NCBI RefSeq assembly: GCF_002355335.1
Contig: NZ_AP014946.1
Span: forward strand, 945,501 to 1,009,500
Source of the DNA: Variibacter gotjawalensis
GTDB lineage: Bacteria; Pseudomonadota; Alphaproteobacteria; Rhizobiales; Xanthobacteraceae
DNA length: 64,000 nucleotides
Direction: 5' to 3'
The notes under the pieces are model-generated. The model ran no database searches, had not been told where the DNA came from, and saw only the letters and a list, made by a program, of their open reading frames with translations. The first letter of the stretch is position 1, and every line of letters starts with the position of its first letter. The translations under genes and the position numbers were made by a program. Of the stretch, positions 40,445 to 49,776 are shown in pieces.

Positions 40445-41638
40445 ATGCCCTTCGACAAGGCTTCCGACGCGCTGTCGCGCTTCACGGTTCTCGATTTGAC
40501 GCGCGTGCGCGCCGGCCCGACCTGCGTCCGCCAGCTCGGGGATTGGGGCGCCAACGTCATCAAGATCGAGATGCCGGAAGGCCTCGAGACCGGCGAAGCG
40601 CTCGGCGGCGCGCGCGAGGGCTCCGACTTCCAGAACCTGCATCGCAACAAGCGCAGCCTGACGCTCAACCTCAAAGACCCGAAGGGCGTGGCGATCTTTA
40701 AGCGCCTGGTCGAGAAGGCCGACGTCATCGTCGAGAACTACCGACCGGACGTGAAGGATCGCCTCGGCATCGGTTACGCGGACGTCGAGAAGATCAACCC
40801 GCGCATCGTCTATGCGAGCATCTCGGGCTTCGGCCAGGACGGCCCCTACGTGAAGCGTCCCGGCTTCGACCAGATCGCGCAGGGCATGGGCGGCTTGATG
40901 TCGATCACCGGTGCGCCGGGTGAAGGCCCGATGCGCGTCGGCATTCCGGTGGCGGATCTCTGCGGCGGCCTGTTCGCCGCGATGGGTATCCTCACGGCGC
41001 TCCTCGAACGCGAGGTCTCCGGCAAAGGGCAGTGGATCAAGACCTCGCTGCTGCAGGCGCAGATCTTCATGCTCGACTTCCAGGCCTCGCGCTGGCTGAT
41101 GGAAAAGCAGGTCGCCAAGCAGGCCGGCAACAATCACCCGACCTCGATCCCGACCGGCGCCTTCAAGACGAAGGACGGCTACATCAACATCGCGACTGCG
41201 GGCGGCAAGATCTACGAACGCTTCTGCCACGCGATCGAAGCGCCGGACCTCATCACGCATCCGGATTATGCGGGCCGCGAGTTACGCTCGAAGAATCGCG
41301 ACGCGCTGAATGCCGAGATCGACAAGCGTCTCGCCGGCCGCACCAGCGCCGAATGGATCGAGCGTCTCAACGCCGAAGGCGTGCCGTGCGGCCCGATCTA
41401 TGCGATCGACGAGATGTTTGCCGATCCGCAGGTGAAGCATTTGAAGATGGCGCAGAGCGTGAAGCGCAAGGACGGCTCGTCGTTCGAGCTCGTCGGCCAG
41501 CCCTTCACGATGTCGCGCACGCCGAGCAGCCTGAAAGTCGCTCCGCCGGCCGTCGGCGAACAGACCGACGAGATTCTCGGCGAGTTCGGCTTCTCGGACA
41601 ACGAAGTCGCGGAATTCCGCAAAGCCAACATCGTGTGA
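40445..41638 (+). CDS. family III (CaiB/BaiF) acyl-CoA transferase
   Basis: 397 residues. Family signs: LDLTRVRAGPTCVRQLGDWG, VIKIEMPEG, NKRSLTLNLKDPKG and the catalytic Asp in GIPVADLCGGLFAAMG. These enzymes move CoA between carboxylic acids. The crotonase-fold gene follows 6 bp later, so the pair probably activates and then processes one acid. Substrate unknown. Confidence 0.93.
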   Translation: MPFDKASDALSRFTVLDLTRVRAGPTCVRQLGDWGANVIKIEMPEGLETGEALGGAREGSDFQNLHRNKRSLTLNLKDPKGVAIFKRLVEKADVIVENYRPDVKDRLGIGYADVEKINPRIVYASISGFGQDGPYVKRPGFDQIAQGMGGLMSITGAPGEGPMRVGIPVADLCGGLFAAMGILTALLEREVSGKGQWIKTSLLQAQIFMLDFQASRWLMEKQVAKQAGNNHPTSIPTGAFKTKDGYINIATAGGKIYERFCHAIEAPDLITHPDYAGRELRSKNRDALNAEIDKRLAGRTSAEWIERLNAEGVPCGPIYAIDEMFADPQVKHLKMAQSVKRKDGSSFELVGQPFTMSRTPSSLKVAPPAVGEQTDEILGEFGFSDNEVAEFRKANIV

Positions 41639-41644
41639 GGAACC

Positions 41645-42439
41645 ATGCACGGAACATCTGAAGCCGACAAAGTCCTCTCGCGCGTCGAAAACGGCGTCGG
41701 CTGGATCACCTTCAACAATCCGGAACGCCGCAACGCGATGTCGCTCGATATGTGGGCACGCACCGCTGACTATCTTGAAGCCTACGCGAAGGACGACAAG
41801 GTTCGCGTCGTCGTGCTCACGGGTGCGGGCGACAAGGCCTTCGTCTCCGGTGCCGACATTTCGAAATTCGGCACCGAACGCTCGACGCCCGAGGCGATTG
41901 CGCAATATGCCGAGACGACGAAGCGCGTGAACGATCAGCTTTACGCTTATCCGAAACCGACGATCGCGATGATCCGCGGCTATTGCGTCGGCGGCGGTCT
42001 CGGCCTGGCGCTCGCCTGCGATCTGCGCTTCTGCGTCACCGGTTCGCAGTTCTCGGTGCCGGCCGCAAAGCTCGGCCTCGGTTACGCGTATCCGGGCATC
42101 AAGCGTCTGGTCGACACGGTCGGCATCGCATTCGCGAAGGAGATTTTCTTCACCGCGAAGCTGTTCACGTCGCAGCAGGCTTATGAGATGGGCCTTGTCA
42201 ATCGCGTCGTACCGGAGGCCGAACTCGCCGCTTTCGTCGACGACTATGCGCAGACGATCGCCGGCAATGCACCGCTGACCGTGAACTCGACGAAGTTCAT
42301 CATCGATCAATCGGCCGCGCTCGATCCGGACTTGGAGAAGTGCGATGCCATGGTCGCGGCGTGCTTCGCCAGCAGCGATTACCGCGAAGGTCGCTCTGCC
42401 TTCATGGAAAAGCGCAAGCCGAAGTTTACCGGCAGCTGA
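41645..42439 (+). CDS. crotonase-fold (enoyl-CoA hydratase family) protein lacking both catalytic Glu
   Basis: 264 residues. The oxyanion-hole loops are normal (FVSGADISKF and YCVGGGLGLALACD), but the two glutamates of enoyl-CoA hydratase are absent: the GGGxE position reads GGGLG and the xPE position reads SVPAAKLG. It is therefore unlikely to hydrate enoyl-CoA; a CoA hydrolase, decarboxylase, isomerase or ring-cleaving activity is possible. Follows a CaiB transferase by 6 bp. Confidence 0.85.
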   Translation: MHGTSEADKVLSRVENGVGWITFNNPERRNAMSLDMWARTADYLEAYAKDDKVRVVVLTGAGDKAFVSGADISKFGTERSTPEAIAQYAETTKRVNDQLYAYPKPTIAMIRGYCVGGGLGLALACDLRFCVTGSQFSVPAAKLGLGYAYPGIKRLVDTVGIAFAKEIFFTAKLFTSQQAYEMGLVNRVVPEAELAAFVDDYAQTIAGNAPLTVNSTKFIIDQSAALDPDLEKCDAMVAACFASSDYREGRSAFMEKRKPKFTGS

Positions 42440-42452
42440 ATCGTAGCCCCAC

Positions 42453-42580
42453 CCTCCGCTCACCCCCGCGAACGCGGGGGTCCAGCTTGCGCGCGGTAGC
42501 GCGCAGAAAACTCGCAATGATGCTCACGTTGCTCTGCTCGGCTTAGTCTGGATTCCCGCTTCCGCGGGAATGAGCGGAGG
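42453..42580. repeat. intergenic inverted repeat, family C (CCTCCGCTCAC ... GTGAGCGGAGG type)
   Basis: A 128-bp element: CCTCCGCTCACCCCCGCG at the left and CGCGGGAATGAGCGGAGG at the right. Inner hairpins are CCCCGCGAACGCGGGG and TTCCCGCTTCCGCGGGAA. A second copy, with about the same length, is at 61247-61370. Confidence 0.85.
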
Positions 42581-42617
42581 ATGGGACGAGCGCTCGTCGC
42601 AAAACTCGCTCAAGCAA

Positions 42618-42649
42618 AAAGGCCCCGGCAACTCAATGCCGGGGCCTTT
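42618..42649. terminator. bidirectional intrinsic terminator
   Basis: A 13-bp perfect stem AAAGGCCCCGGCA / TGCCGGGGCCTTT with a six-base loop between the crotonase gene and the convergent BAX-inhibitor gene. Confidence 0.92.
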
Positions 42650-42695
42650 CTCGCTCAGCCAGGTGTGGAGCTGGCTTTAACTCGAGCTACGCGTC

Positions 42696-43511
42696 TTACT
42701 CGCGGTCACCGAACAGGTTCAGCAGCAGCGTGAACATGTTGATGAAGTTGAGGTAGAGGCTGAGAGCGCCGGAGATCGCCGACCGCTCCATCACGTCACC
42801 CTGCATCGCGCCGTAGACGTATTCGCTCTTGATGCGCTGCGTATCCCAAGCCGTGAGGCCCGCGAACACCAGCACGCCGACGACCGACATGATGAACTGC
42901 AGCATCGAGGACTGCAGGAAGATGTTGACCAGCGAGGCGAGCACTACGCCGATCAGGCCCATGAACAGGAACGAGCCCCAGGACGAAATGTCCTTCTGCG
43001 TCGTGTAACCCCACAGGCTCAGCGCGCCGAACGATGCCGCCGTGATGAAGAACACGCGGGCGATCGAGGTCGACGTGTAGACCATCAGCACCGTCGCCAG
43101 CGAGACGCCGATCAGCGTCGCGAAGGCAAGGAACATGATCTGCGCGGTCGACGGCTTGAGGCTGTCGAGCTTGTAGGAGAAGAAGAACACGAAGGCGAGA
43201 GGAGCGAACACTACGGCCCACTTCAGCGGCGACACGAACAGCGTGTAGCCGATCTGCGTCAGGAACACCTTGCCGCCCTTGAGGGCGAGCGCGGCGCCGG
43301 TGGCGCTCTTCGCGGCGAGTGCCGGATCGTTCGTGGTCGACAGCATGAAGATGCCGAGAGCCGCGAAGCCGGTGACGGCCAGGCCCAGCACCATGTAGTT
43401 GTAGACGCGCAGCATGTAAGCGCGCAGTCCCGCGTCGATGACAGAGGTCTCGGCGCCCGTAAGGGGCCGGCCCCATTTCGCAGTCGCGGCGTTGCGATCA
43501 AAATCGGACAT
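42696..43511 (-). CDS. BAX inhibitor-1 (YccA/YbhL) family membrane protein
   Basis: 271 residues from ATG 43511 (MSDFDRNAATAKWGRPLTG); an upstream ATG at 43553 is less likely. Seven predicted membrane helices; YNYMVLGLAVTGFAALGIF and the C-terminal AISGALSLYLNFINMFTLLL are family signatures. Bacterial members conduct Ca2+ (BsYetJ) or interact with the FtsH protease (YccA). Two Asp-type pH-sensor positions cannot be placed by eye. Confidence 0.93.
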   Translation of the reverse strand: MSDFDRNAATAKWGRPLTGAETSVIDAGLRAYMLRVYNYMVLGLAVTGFAALGIFMLSTTNDPALAAKSATGAALALKGGKVFLTQIGYTLFVSPLKWAVVFAPLAFVFFFSYKLDSLKPSTAQIMFLAFATLIGVSLATVLMVYTSTSIARVFFITAASFGALSLWGYTTQKDISSWGSFLFMGLIGVVLASLVNIFLQSSMLQFIMSVVGVLVFAGLTAWDTQRIKSEYVYGAMQGDVMERSAISGALSLYLNFINMFTLLLNLFGDRE

Positions 43512-43674
43512 CGTCAAAGCCCTTTCGTAAGCCATGAGGCGGGGGCGAAGCACCCGGCCGCCGGAAACTAATCACGGCTCACCCGATATGGGAAGCAGCC
43601 GCTTCGGAACAAGATAATAACCCGGTTCCGGGGCTTTCACACGCTGCCGAACCCCGTGGCTGATTGTCGCTATT

Positions 43675-46242
43675 CTATAGATTCCTCAATACGGGTGCGG
43701 CCTTTTGGCCCAGCGCACGCACCGTTCCGCTCAACCCTAAGGTGACGGTTAGTAATAAAGCCCCGACTGCGGCAACCAGTGCGGGTGCCGGTAACCATAC
43801 GAATCGCAGATTCATGATGTCGGAGACGACAAACCAGGCTGCGAGCGACCCTACCGCGACGCCGAAGGCAGCCGTCACGGCACCCAAGACGAGGTACTCC
43901 AACGCATACGCGGCTATCAGCCGCATCCGCGTCGCACCCAGCGTCTTAAGGACGACCGATTCGTAGACGCGATGCCGATGGCTCGCCGAAAGCGCACCAC
44001 CGAGCACCAGTATTGCCGATAAAATCGACAGCAAGCTCGCGCTGCGGATGCCGACGATGAGGTTGGTGATGAGGGAGCCGACCACATCGATCGCTTCCTT
44101 GACGCGGACGACCGTTACGCCCGGGAAGGTGACCGCGAGCGCTTTGACGAGCGCGATCTCACGCGCCGGGTCGGCGCTGTTGGTCGGATAGGTCAAGGTG
44201 CCGATCGAGGTGTTCGGTGCGCCACGGAAGGTCGATGGCGAGTAAACCAGCACGAAATTGATGCCGAGCGACTGCCAATCGACGGTGCGGAGATTCGCGA
44301 CCTCGGCCGTGATGTCGCGGCCGAGCACGTTGACGGTGATCTTGCCGCCGACCGTCAGGCCGAGGCCGTCGGCGATGCGCTTCTCGAGGGAAACCAGCGG
44401 GGGACCCGCATAGCCCTCGTCCCACCACTTGCCGGCAACGATCCGCGAGCCGTTCGGCGCCTGATTCGCGTAGGTGATGCCACGGTCGCCCTGCAGTGCC
44501 CAGGCGACTTGCGGTGTCGGGTTGAGCTCCTCGGGGCGCTTGCCGTTCACCGCGACGATGCGGCCACGCAGCATCGGAACGCGATTGAGTGCGGCGCCTG
44601 GCGCGTCCTTGGCGACTTCCTTCTCGAACCGCTCGGCGTCGGCTTGCTGGATATCGAGGAAGTAGAAGGCCGGTGCCCGCTCCGGCAGGGCGGCGGCAAA
44701 TTGCTGACGCAGATTGCCGTCGATGAGCGTTACAGTGACCAGCAGGGCGAGGCCGAGACCGAGCGACAGCACCACGGTCGGCGTCAGCGCGCCGGGCCGG
44801 TGGATGTTATTCACCGCGAGGCGAACCACCGTCGACTGCGCGCGGGGCAGGCGGCGCGCCACCGCCATCACGGCGGCTGCGATCAGCCGGAGCGTAACCA
44901 GAATCAGCGCTGCCGAGGTCACGAAGATTGTCGCGATGCGCCGGTCGTAAGACATGAAGATCGAAAATGCCGCGAGCGCCGCGACGATCAAGACCGTCGC
45001 GACGACGTAGCGGCGGCGCGGCCAGCGCCGATCCGGCGCCACCGCGTCACGGAACAAGGCCGACACCGGCACGTCATGCGCGCGGCCGAGCGGCCAGATC
45101 GCGAAAGCAAGCGCGGTCAGCATGCCGTAGGTCGCGGCGAGCGCGAGTTCCGCCGGATAGATCGCGGGCGCCACCGGCAACGGCAGGATCAATCCGAACA
45201 AGCTTAGCGCAGCAAAAGGCAACCCGCCGCCGAGGACAGCGCCGATCAGCGCGCCCAATGCCGCGAGTAGCATCACTTGGACGAGATAGAGTCGCACGAT
45301 GCTGCCGCCGCTGGCACCGAGCGCCTTCATCGTCGCGATCGTGTCGTGCTTCCGCTCGACATACGCCTTCACGGCATTCGCAACGCCGACGCCGCCGACC
45401 AGCAGCGCGATCAGGCCGACGAGCGTAAGGAACTGTGTGAAGCGTTCGATGTTGCGCTCGAGCGATGGCGACGCATTGTTGCGCGAGCGAATTTCCCAGC
45501 CGGCTTGCGGCAATTCTTTCTGCGCCGCTGTCGCGACCGCCTCGGTCGCCGGATCGGTCGCATTGCCGCCGGGGAGTTTGAGCTGGTAACTCCAGCGCAC
45601 CAGGCTGCCGGGCTGCAGCAATCCCGTCGCACGCAACGCTTCGATCGAAACGAGAAGGCGCGGCCCGAACGCGACGCCTGCCGAAAGTTTGTCTGGCTCG
45701 GCTTCGATCACACTGCGCAGTTCGATCGTCGCGCCGCCGACTTGAATGCGCGAGCCGAGCGGCAATTCGAGCCGCGCCAGCAGGGATTCGTCGACCGCCG
45801 CGCCGTAAGCGCCGTCGCGCATCGCCATTGCGTCGTTGAGCGGAAGGGCGGGTTTGAGAACCAGCGCGCCGAAATGCGGATAGACGTTGTCGACCGCTTT
45901 GAGCTCGACCAGCGCCGATCGCTGATCGCTTGTGCGCGCCATCGCGCGCATCGTGGCGGCGGCGACGACGGAGCCTTGCCGCGCGAGGAAGGCGCGCTCC
46001 GCTTCGGTCGCCTCGCGATGCAGAAGCGAGAAGGCGATATCGGCGCCGAGGATCGTGCGGCCGCCGCGCGCAAGCCCTTCGGTGAGGCTGCGCGAGAACG
46101 ACGTGACCGCCGCGATCGTCATCACGCCGAGCGCAATGCACGCGATGAAGACGAAGAAGCCACGCAAGCCTCCGCGCAATTCGCGCAGCGCGATACGTAG
46201 CGGCAACGCGCCCGAGCGCGACGATGCAACGAGCGATGTCAT
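43675..46242 (-). CDS. FtsX-like ABC transporter permease (YbbP type)
   Basis: 855 residues with ten predicted membrane helices: one at the N-terminus (GGLRGFFVFIACIALGVMTI), a first FtsX core (about 260-400), two middle helices and a second FtsX core at the end (RSASLLSILSAILVLGGALS). A large periplasmic domain (about 50-250) resembles MacB periplasmic cores. Partner of the ATPase gene, which overlaps by 4 bp. YbbAP in E. coli is linked to envelope and lysophospholipid handling together with TesA, also encoded here. Confidence 0.92.
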   Translation of the reverse strand: MTSLVASSRSGALPLRIALRELRGGLRGFFVFIACIALGVMTIAAVTSFSRSLTEGLARGGRTILGADIAFSLLHREATEAERAFLARQGSVVAAATMRAMARTSDQRSALVELKAVDNVYPHFGALVLKPALPLNDAMAMRDGAYGAAVDESLLARLELPLGSRIQVGGATIELRSVIEAEPDKLSAGVAFGPRLLVSIEALRATGLLQPGSLVRWSYQLKLPGGNATDPATEAVATAAQKELPQAGWEIRSRNNASPSLERNIERFTQFLTLVGLIALLVGGVGVANAVKAYVERKHDTIATMKALGASGGSIVRLYLVQVMLLAALGALIGAVLGGGLPFAALSLFGLILPLPVAPAIYPAELALAATYGMLTALAFAIWPLGRAHDVPVSALFRDAVAPDRRWPRRRYVVATVLIVAALAAFSIFMSYDRRIATIFVTSAALILVTLRLIAAAVMAVARRLPRAQSTVVRLAVNNIHRPGALTPTVVLSLGLGLALLVTVTLIDGNLRQQFAAALPERAPAFYFLDIQQADAERFEKEVAKDAPGAALNRVPMLRGRIVAVNGKRPEELNPTPQVAWALQGDRGITYANQAPNGSRIVAGKWWDEGYAGPPLVSLEKRIADGLGLTVGGKITVNVLGRDITAEVANLRTVDWQSLGINFVLVYSPSTFRGAPNTSIGTLTYPTNSADPAREIALVKALAVTFPGVTVVRVKEAIDVVGSLITNLIVGIRSASLLSILSAILVLGGALSASHRHRVYESVVLKTLGATRMRLIAAYALEYLVLGAVTAAFGVAVGSLAAWFVVSDIMNLRFVWLPAPALVAAVGALLLTVTLGLSGTVRALGQKAAPVLRNL

Positions 46243-46949
46243 GACGTTGCGGCGGCTTTCATCTCATCGCGCGTCTCGATTCGTCCGGAACGTAGCCGCA
46301 CTTGGCGATCGCAGCGCGCCGCGAGTGACGGGTCGTGCGTGACGAGCACCAGCGTCATGCGGCGTTCGGCGTGACCCGCAAACAACAGATCGACAATTTG
46401 CCGGCCGGTGCCTTCGTCGAGATTGCCCGTCGGCTCGTCCGCAACGAGAATCGCGGGGTTCGGCGCGAGTGCGCGCGCGATGGCGACGCGCTGCTGCTCG
46501 CCGCCCGACAATTGCGCGGGATAATGCGACAGCCGTTCGCCGAGGCCGACCGCGACGAGTTCCTTGCGGGCGCGCTCGAATGCGTCGGGCGCTCCGGCGA
46601 GTTCGAGCGGCACCGCGACATTCTCGAGCGCCGTCATCGTCGGGATGAGATGGAAGGACTGAAAGACGATGCCGACCTGGCGGCCGCGGAAGCGGGCGAG
46701 GCCGTCTTCGTTCAGCGCGCCAAGGTCCGTGCCGGCCACACGGAGCGAACCGACGTCCGGCCGTTCTAGACCGGCCATTACCATTAACAGCGTCGATTTG
46801 CCGGAGCCGGACGGCCCCGTGAGGCCAACCGCCTCGCCTTGCGCTATATGAAGCGTGATGTCTTTGAGGATATGAACCCGCGCCGCACCTTCGCCCAGGG
46901 AAAGGTTGATGTTCGCAAGTTCGATCGCAGGCCGCTCGGCCGGAGTCAT
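46239..46949 (-). CDS. ABC transporter ATP-binding protein (YbbA/LolD type)
   Basis: 236 residues from ATG 46949. Walker [14 protein letters not shown]-loop [16 protein letters not shown], signature [15 protein letters not shown], Walker [13 protein letters not shown] and switch His in [10 protein letters not shown]. The LolD/MacB subgroup powers mechanotransmission by FtsX-type permeases rather than import. The downstream permease gene overlaps by 4 bp. Its start is 49 bp from the divergent esterase start; a longer frame over that gene is a shadow. Confidence 0.93.
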   Translation of the reverse strand: MTPAERPAIELANINLSLGEGAARVHILKDITLHIAQGEAVGLTGPSGSGKSTLLMVMAGLERPDVGSLRVAGTDLGALNEDGLARFRGRQVGIVFQSFHLIPTMTALENVAVPLELAGAPDAFERARKELVAVGLGERLSHYPAQLSGGEQQRVAIARALAPNPAILVADEPTGNLDEGTGRQIVDLLFAGHAERRMTLVLVTHDPSLAARCDRQVRLRSGRIETRDEMKAAATS

Positions 46950-46998
46950 GACGTTCAAGAGGGGAACCCCGTTGTTCAACCGGCTCAATAACAGGACA

Positions 46999-47688
46999 AT
47001 GTTGCCGAACTGGTGTCGCGTTGTTTCGCAAATATTGCTGCGCGGCCGAATTTCCCAGTCCGTAGCGGCCTTTGGTGCAGCAATTTGGCTTGGTCTCGCG
47101 GTTGTGACCGCCAGCGCACAGACTGATCCGGTGCGGATCGTTGCGCTGGGAGATTCGCTCACCGCCGGTTATGGCGTGGCCGAGCAGGAATCGTTTCCGG
47201 TTCGGCTGCAGGCAGCCTTGGCCGCGAAGGGGATCAAGGCGGCCATCAACAACGCGGGTGTCTCCGGCGATACCGCGAGCGGTGGGCTCGCGCGGCTCGA
47301 TTGGTCGATCCCGGGCGACACGCAGGGCGTGATCGTCGAACTCGGCGCTAACGACGCGCTGCGTGGCATCGACCCGGCTGTTACGCGAAAGGCGCTCAAC
47401 GATATCCTGGCGTCACTCAAGCAACGCGGCATTCCGGTGCTGCTCGCCGGCATGCGCGCGCCGCCGAATTTGGGCGCCGATTACGCGGCGAAATTCGATG
47501 TGATCTACGCCGACCTCGCGAAGGAATACGGCGTGCTGCTGTACCCGTTCTTCCTCGAAGGCGTCGCGTCCGAACGCGCGCTCAATCAGGGTGACGGCAT
47601 CCATCCGACCGCCGCCGGAGTCGACGTAATCGTGAAGGGAATATTACCGAAGGTGGAGGAGTTAATCCGGCAGGCGGCGCCAAAATAA
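46999..47688 (+). CDS. SGNH-hydrolase, TesA-like arylesterase/lysophospholipase
   Basis: 229 residues from ATG 46999; the frame is open to 46906 but that would overlap the ATPase start. A signal peptide (AFGAAIWLGLAVVTASA) leads to the four SGNH blocks: Ser in VALGDSLTAGYG, Gly in NAGVSGDTASGG, Asn in ELGANDALRG and Asp-His in GDGIHPTAAG. Hydrolyses esters, thioesters or lysophospholipids in the periplasm. Divergent from YbbA/YbbP genes, the same association as E. coli tesA-ybbA-ybbP. Confidence 0.92.
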   Translation: MLPNWCRVVSQILLRGRISQSVAAFGAAIWLGLAVVTASAQTDPVRIVALGDSLTAGYGVAEQESFPVRLQAALAAKGIKAAINNAGVSGDTASGGLARLDWSIPGDTQGVIVELGANDALRGIDPAVTRKALNDILASLKQRGIPVLLAGMRAPPNLGADYAAKFDVIYADLAKEYGVLLYPFFLEGVASERALNQGDGIHPTAAGVDVIVKGILPKVEELIRQAAPK

Positions 47689-47787
47689 TCCGTAATCGGG
47701 GTCTGAGTTGCCCTCGTCATATCTTTCCAGCATGATTCGCCTTATCCGGCGCACGTTCTGATTCGCCGACTGTCCAAGGAGACGCTG

Positions 47788-48336
47788 ATGCCGCGCCTCT
47801 TCACCGGGCTGGAAATTCCAGCCGACGTTTCGTCCTCGCTCTCCGCGCTGCGCGGAGGCCTCCCCGGAGGACGCTGGATCGATCCCGAAAACTACCACAT
47901 CACGCTCCGCTTTATCGGCGACATCGACGATTGGACCGCGCGCGAGGTGTCGTACATGCTCGGCAAGGTCCGCCGCCGCGAAATCGAAATTCAGTTCGAT
48001 GGGCTCACTTCTTTTGGCGGCAAGAAACCGCGGGCTGTCGTCGCGACGGTGCGGCCGAACGCGGCGCTGATGGAGCTGCAGGCCGAACAGGAAAGGCTGA
48101 TGCAGCGCATCGGTCTTCCGCCCGAGCCGCGCAAATTCACGCCGCATGTCACGCTTGCACGCCTGCGCGATGCGTCGAGCTGGCAGGTCGCGGATTATCT
48201 CGCGGGACGCGGCTTCTATCGCTCGCAGCCCTTCCGCGCCAATGGTTTCGTGCTGTTCTCCTCGCGCGAATCGCGCGGCGGCGGACCGTACATTGTCGAG
48301 GCCGAATATCCGGCCGCGCAGATGGCGGCCGAGTAG
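47788..48336 (+). CDS. thpR: RNA 2',3'-cyclic phosphodiesterase (LigT/ThpR)
   Basis: 182 residues. The 2H phosphoesterase motifs HITLRF ([12 protein letters not shown]) and HVTLARL ([14 protein letters not shown]) are both intact. Opens 2',3'-cyclic phosphate ends of RNA and can join tRNA halves in vitro. N-terminal [19 protein letters not shown] is typical. Followed 4 bp later by phhB. Confidence 0.93.
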   Translation: MPRLFTGLEIPADVSSSLSALRGGLPGGRWIDPENYHITLRFIGDIDDWTAREVSYMLGKVRRREIEIQFDGLTSFGGKKPRAVVATVRPNAALMELQAEQERLMQRIGLPPEPRKFTPHVTLARLRDASSWQVADYLAGRGFYRSQPFRANGFVLFSSRESRGGGPYIVEAEYPAAQMAAE

Positions 48337-48340
48337 TCTT

Positions 48341-48631
48341 GTGAGCAGGGAAACACTCGACGCCGCGGCGCGGCAAACCGAACTCGCCAAGCTGAAAGGC
48401 TGGAGCGATGCAGGCGATGCGGTCGCGAAGACCTTCAGATTTCGCGATTTCAGCGAGGCGTTCGGCTTCATGACGCGCGCCGCGCTCGTCGCCGAGAAGA
48501 TGGATCACCATCCTGATTGGAAGAACGTCTACAAAACCGTCGAGGTGCGCCTGTCGACGCACGACGCCGGCGGCGTCACCGCGCTCGATTTCAAACTCGC
48601 GGCCGCGATGGACAAAATCGCGGGCGCTTGA
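48341..48631 (+). CDS. phhB: 4a-hydroxytetrahydrobiopterin dehydratase
   Basis: 96 residues from GTG 48341, four bases after the thpR stop. The active-site signature EKMDHHPDW (E-x3-HHP) is complete, with [20 protein letters not shown] after it. Dehydrates the carbinolamine formed by aromatic amino acid hydroxylases, or acts as a DCoH-like factor. No phenylalanine hydroxylase gene nearby. Small overlap of function with thpR is not expected; co-transcription is likely. Confidence 0.92.
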   Translation: MSRETLDAAARQTELAKLKGWSDAGDAVAKTFRFRDFSEAFGFMTRAALVAEKMDHHPDWKNVYKTVEVRLSTHDAGGVTALDFKLAAAMDKIAGA

Positions 48632-48637
48632 AACGCG

Positions 48638-48946
48638 CTACACCTTCGCCTTCTTCAGCACATCGTTGATGCGCGACTGCCAGCCTTTGCCGGTCGCCTT
48701 GAATTTCGCGATGACGTCGGGATCGAGCCGGATCGAAATCTGCTGACGCGGCGTCTCGACCGGTGGCCTCCCGCGCGCGCGCCGGATGCTTTCGGCGAGC
48801 TCGGGGAAGACTTCGGCGAATGGGCGCGCGGTTTTGAAGTCCTGCTCGGTCCACTCGGGATTCTCTGGATCTTCCGCGATCCCGCGCTGGATGCGTGCTT
48901 CTTCGGCGTCGGTGAGAGGCCTCAAATGATCAAGCTTCTTTTTCAT
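48638..48946 (-). CDS. brnA: BrnA-family antitoxin
   Basis: 102 residues. The C-terminal ribbon-helix-helix part (RQQISIRLDPDVIAKFKATG and GWQSRINDVLKKAK) is the BrnA DNA-binding domain; the N-terminal MKKKLDHLRPLTDAEEARIQ to DFKTARPFAE is the toxin-binding region. Starts 17 bp inside the end of brnT, so the two are co-translated. Binds the promoter as a complex with BrnT. Confidence 0.92.
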   Translation of the reverse strand: MKKKLDHLRPLTDAEEARIQRGIAEDPENPEWTEQDFKTARPFAEVFPELAESIRRARGRPPVETPRQQISIRLDPDVIAKFKATGKGWQSRINDVLKKAKV

Positions 48947-49187
48947 AGAGCCTCCGCTCCTTCCTACTCGAATGGCGCATCGAGATCAGCGAGATCGCCT
49001 CGCTCCCGAGTCTCGAGAACACGACCGTGATCATCGTGCTCTCAAACACGCCGGTGGCTGTGGCGCGACCCGCGTAGCTCGGCCGGATGTCGGCGGTAAG
49101 GAAAAAATCGATCCGCAGGTCCGCAAAATCCAGCCTATGGGTCAGTAAATTCTTGAGCCGCTTCGGCTCGTCCCAAACGATCTGCAT
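48930..49187 (-). CDS. brnT: BrnT-family ribonuclease toxin
   Basis: 85 residues from ATG 49187 (MQIVWDEPKRLKNLLTH); the TTG before it is not needed. Family signs: WDEPKRLKNLLTHRLDFADL, then the ISLISMRHSSRKERRLYEK end with the conserved Arg/Ser/Arg. BrnT is a RelE-like fold RNase that halts translation. Toxin-first gene order is normal for brnTA. The promoter is AT-rich compared with its surroundings, as often for acquired modules. Confidence 0.92.
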   Translation of the reverse strand: MQIVWDEPKRLKNLLTHRLDFADLRIDFFLTADIRPSYAGRATATGVFESTMITVVFSRLGSEAISLISMRHSSRKERRLYEKEA

Positions 49188-49203
49188 CAATCATCACAAT
49201 ATA

Positions 49204-49231
49204 AATGTATCACTTTTAATGTCGATCGCAA
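49204..49231 (-). promoter_or_regulatory. brnTA promoter
   Basis: On the minus strand TTGCGA (49226-49231) and TACATT (49204-49209) are spaced by 16 bp, 17 bp before the brnT ATG. The region TGATACATTTATATTGTGATGATTG contains TGAT repeats that could be BrnA sites. Confidence 0.5.
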
Positions 49232-49322
49232 GTCTATCGCGATTTGAAGTTGTTATTGAATGACTTGGCAGCGGCCGCAATCGCTCCCATCTTCATGCCG
49301 AGTGATTCACGGGAGGGGCCAC

Positions 49323-49676
49323 ATGGCTCGCAGCCGCACCGCCGACCAGCATGCCGAGGATGAAGCCGTCGTCCGGCAGGGCTTTTGGGCCAAGATGAAG
49401 CGGGTCGCCGCATCGCTTCCGTTCGCGAACGACTTGCTGGCGGCTTACTACTGCGCCTTCGATCGCGACACGCCGCTGCACGTGAAAGCCGCACTGATGG
49501 GCGCGCTCGCCTATTTCGTGATGCCGTTCGACATCATGCCGGACGTCATGCCGCTGCTCGGCTACACGGACGATGCCGCCGTGCTCGCGACCGCCATCCG
49601 GATGGTCGCCGGGCACATCAAGACGGAGCACCGCGACGCCGCCGAATCCGCCATCGCGCGCGTCACCGAAGGTTAG
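49323..49676 (+). CDS. YkvA-family (DUF1232) membrane protein
   Basis: 117 residues from ATG 49323, preceded by GGGAGGGG. The DUF1232 core is LLAAYYCAFDRDTPLHVKAA and YFVMPFDIMPDVMPLLGYTD, with hydrophobic hairpins and a conserved PxDxxPD-like motif. Function unknown; probably inner-membrane associated. Alone between brnTA and gshA. Confidence 0.88.
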   Translation: MARSRTADQHAEDEAVVRQGFWAKMKRVAASLPFANDLLAAYYCAFDRDTPLHVKAALMGALAYFVMPFDIMPDVMPLLGYTDDAAVLATAIRMVAGHIKTEHRDAAESAIARVTEG

Positions 49677-49776
49677 TCACTAAAGAAAAATCAACTACTC
49701 GCCGTGCATTGCCTCGCCTAGGAGGGGCTGTGTATGGTCCCGCCCCTTGTTGCCCCTGCGCCGGAATTCCCACTGA

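Noticed and set aside
41282-42517. 411-residue minus-strand frame opposite the CoA-transferase and crotonase genes
   Set aside because: No recognisable domain; both plus-strand genes have full family motifs.
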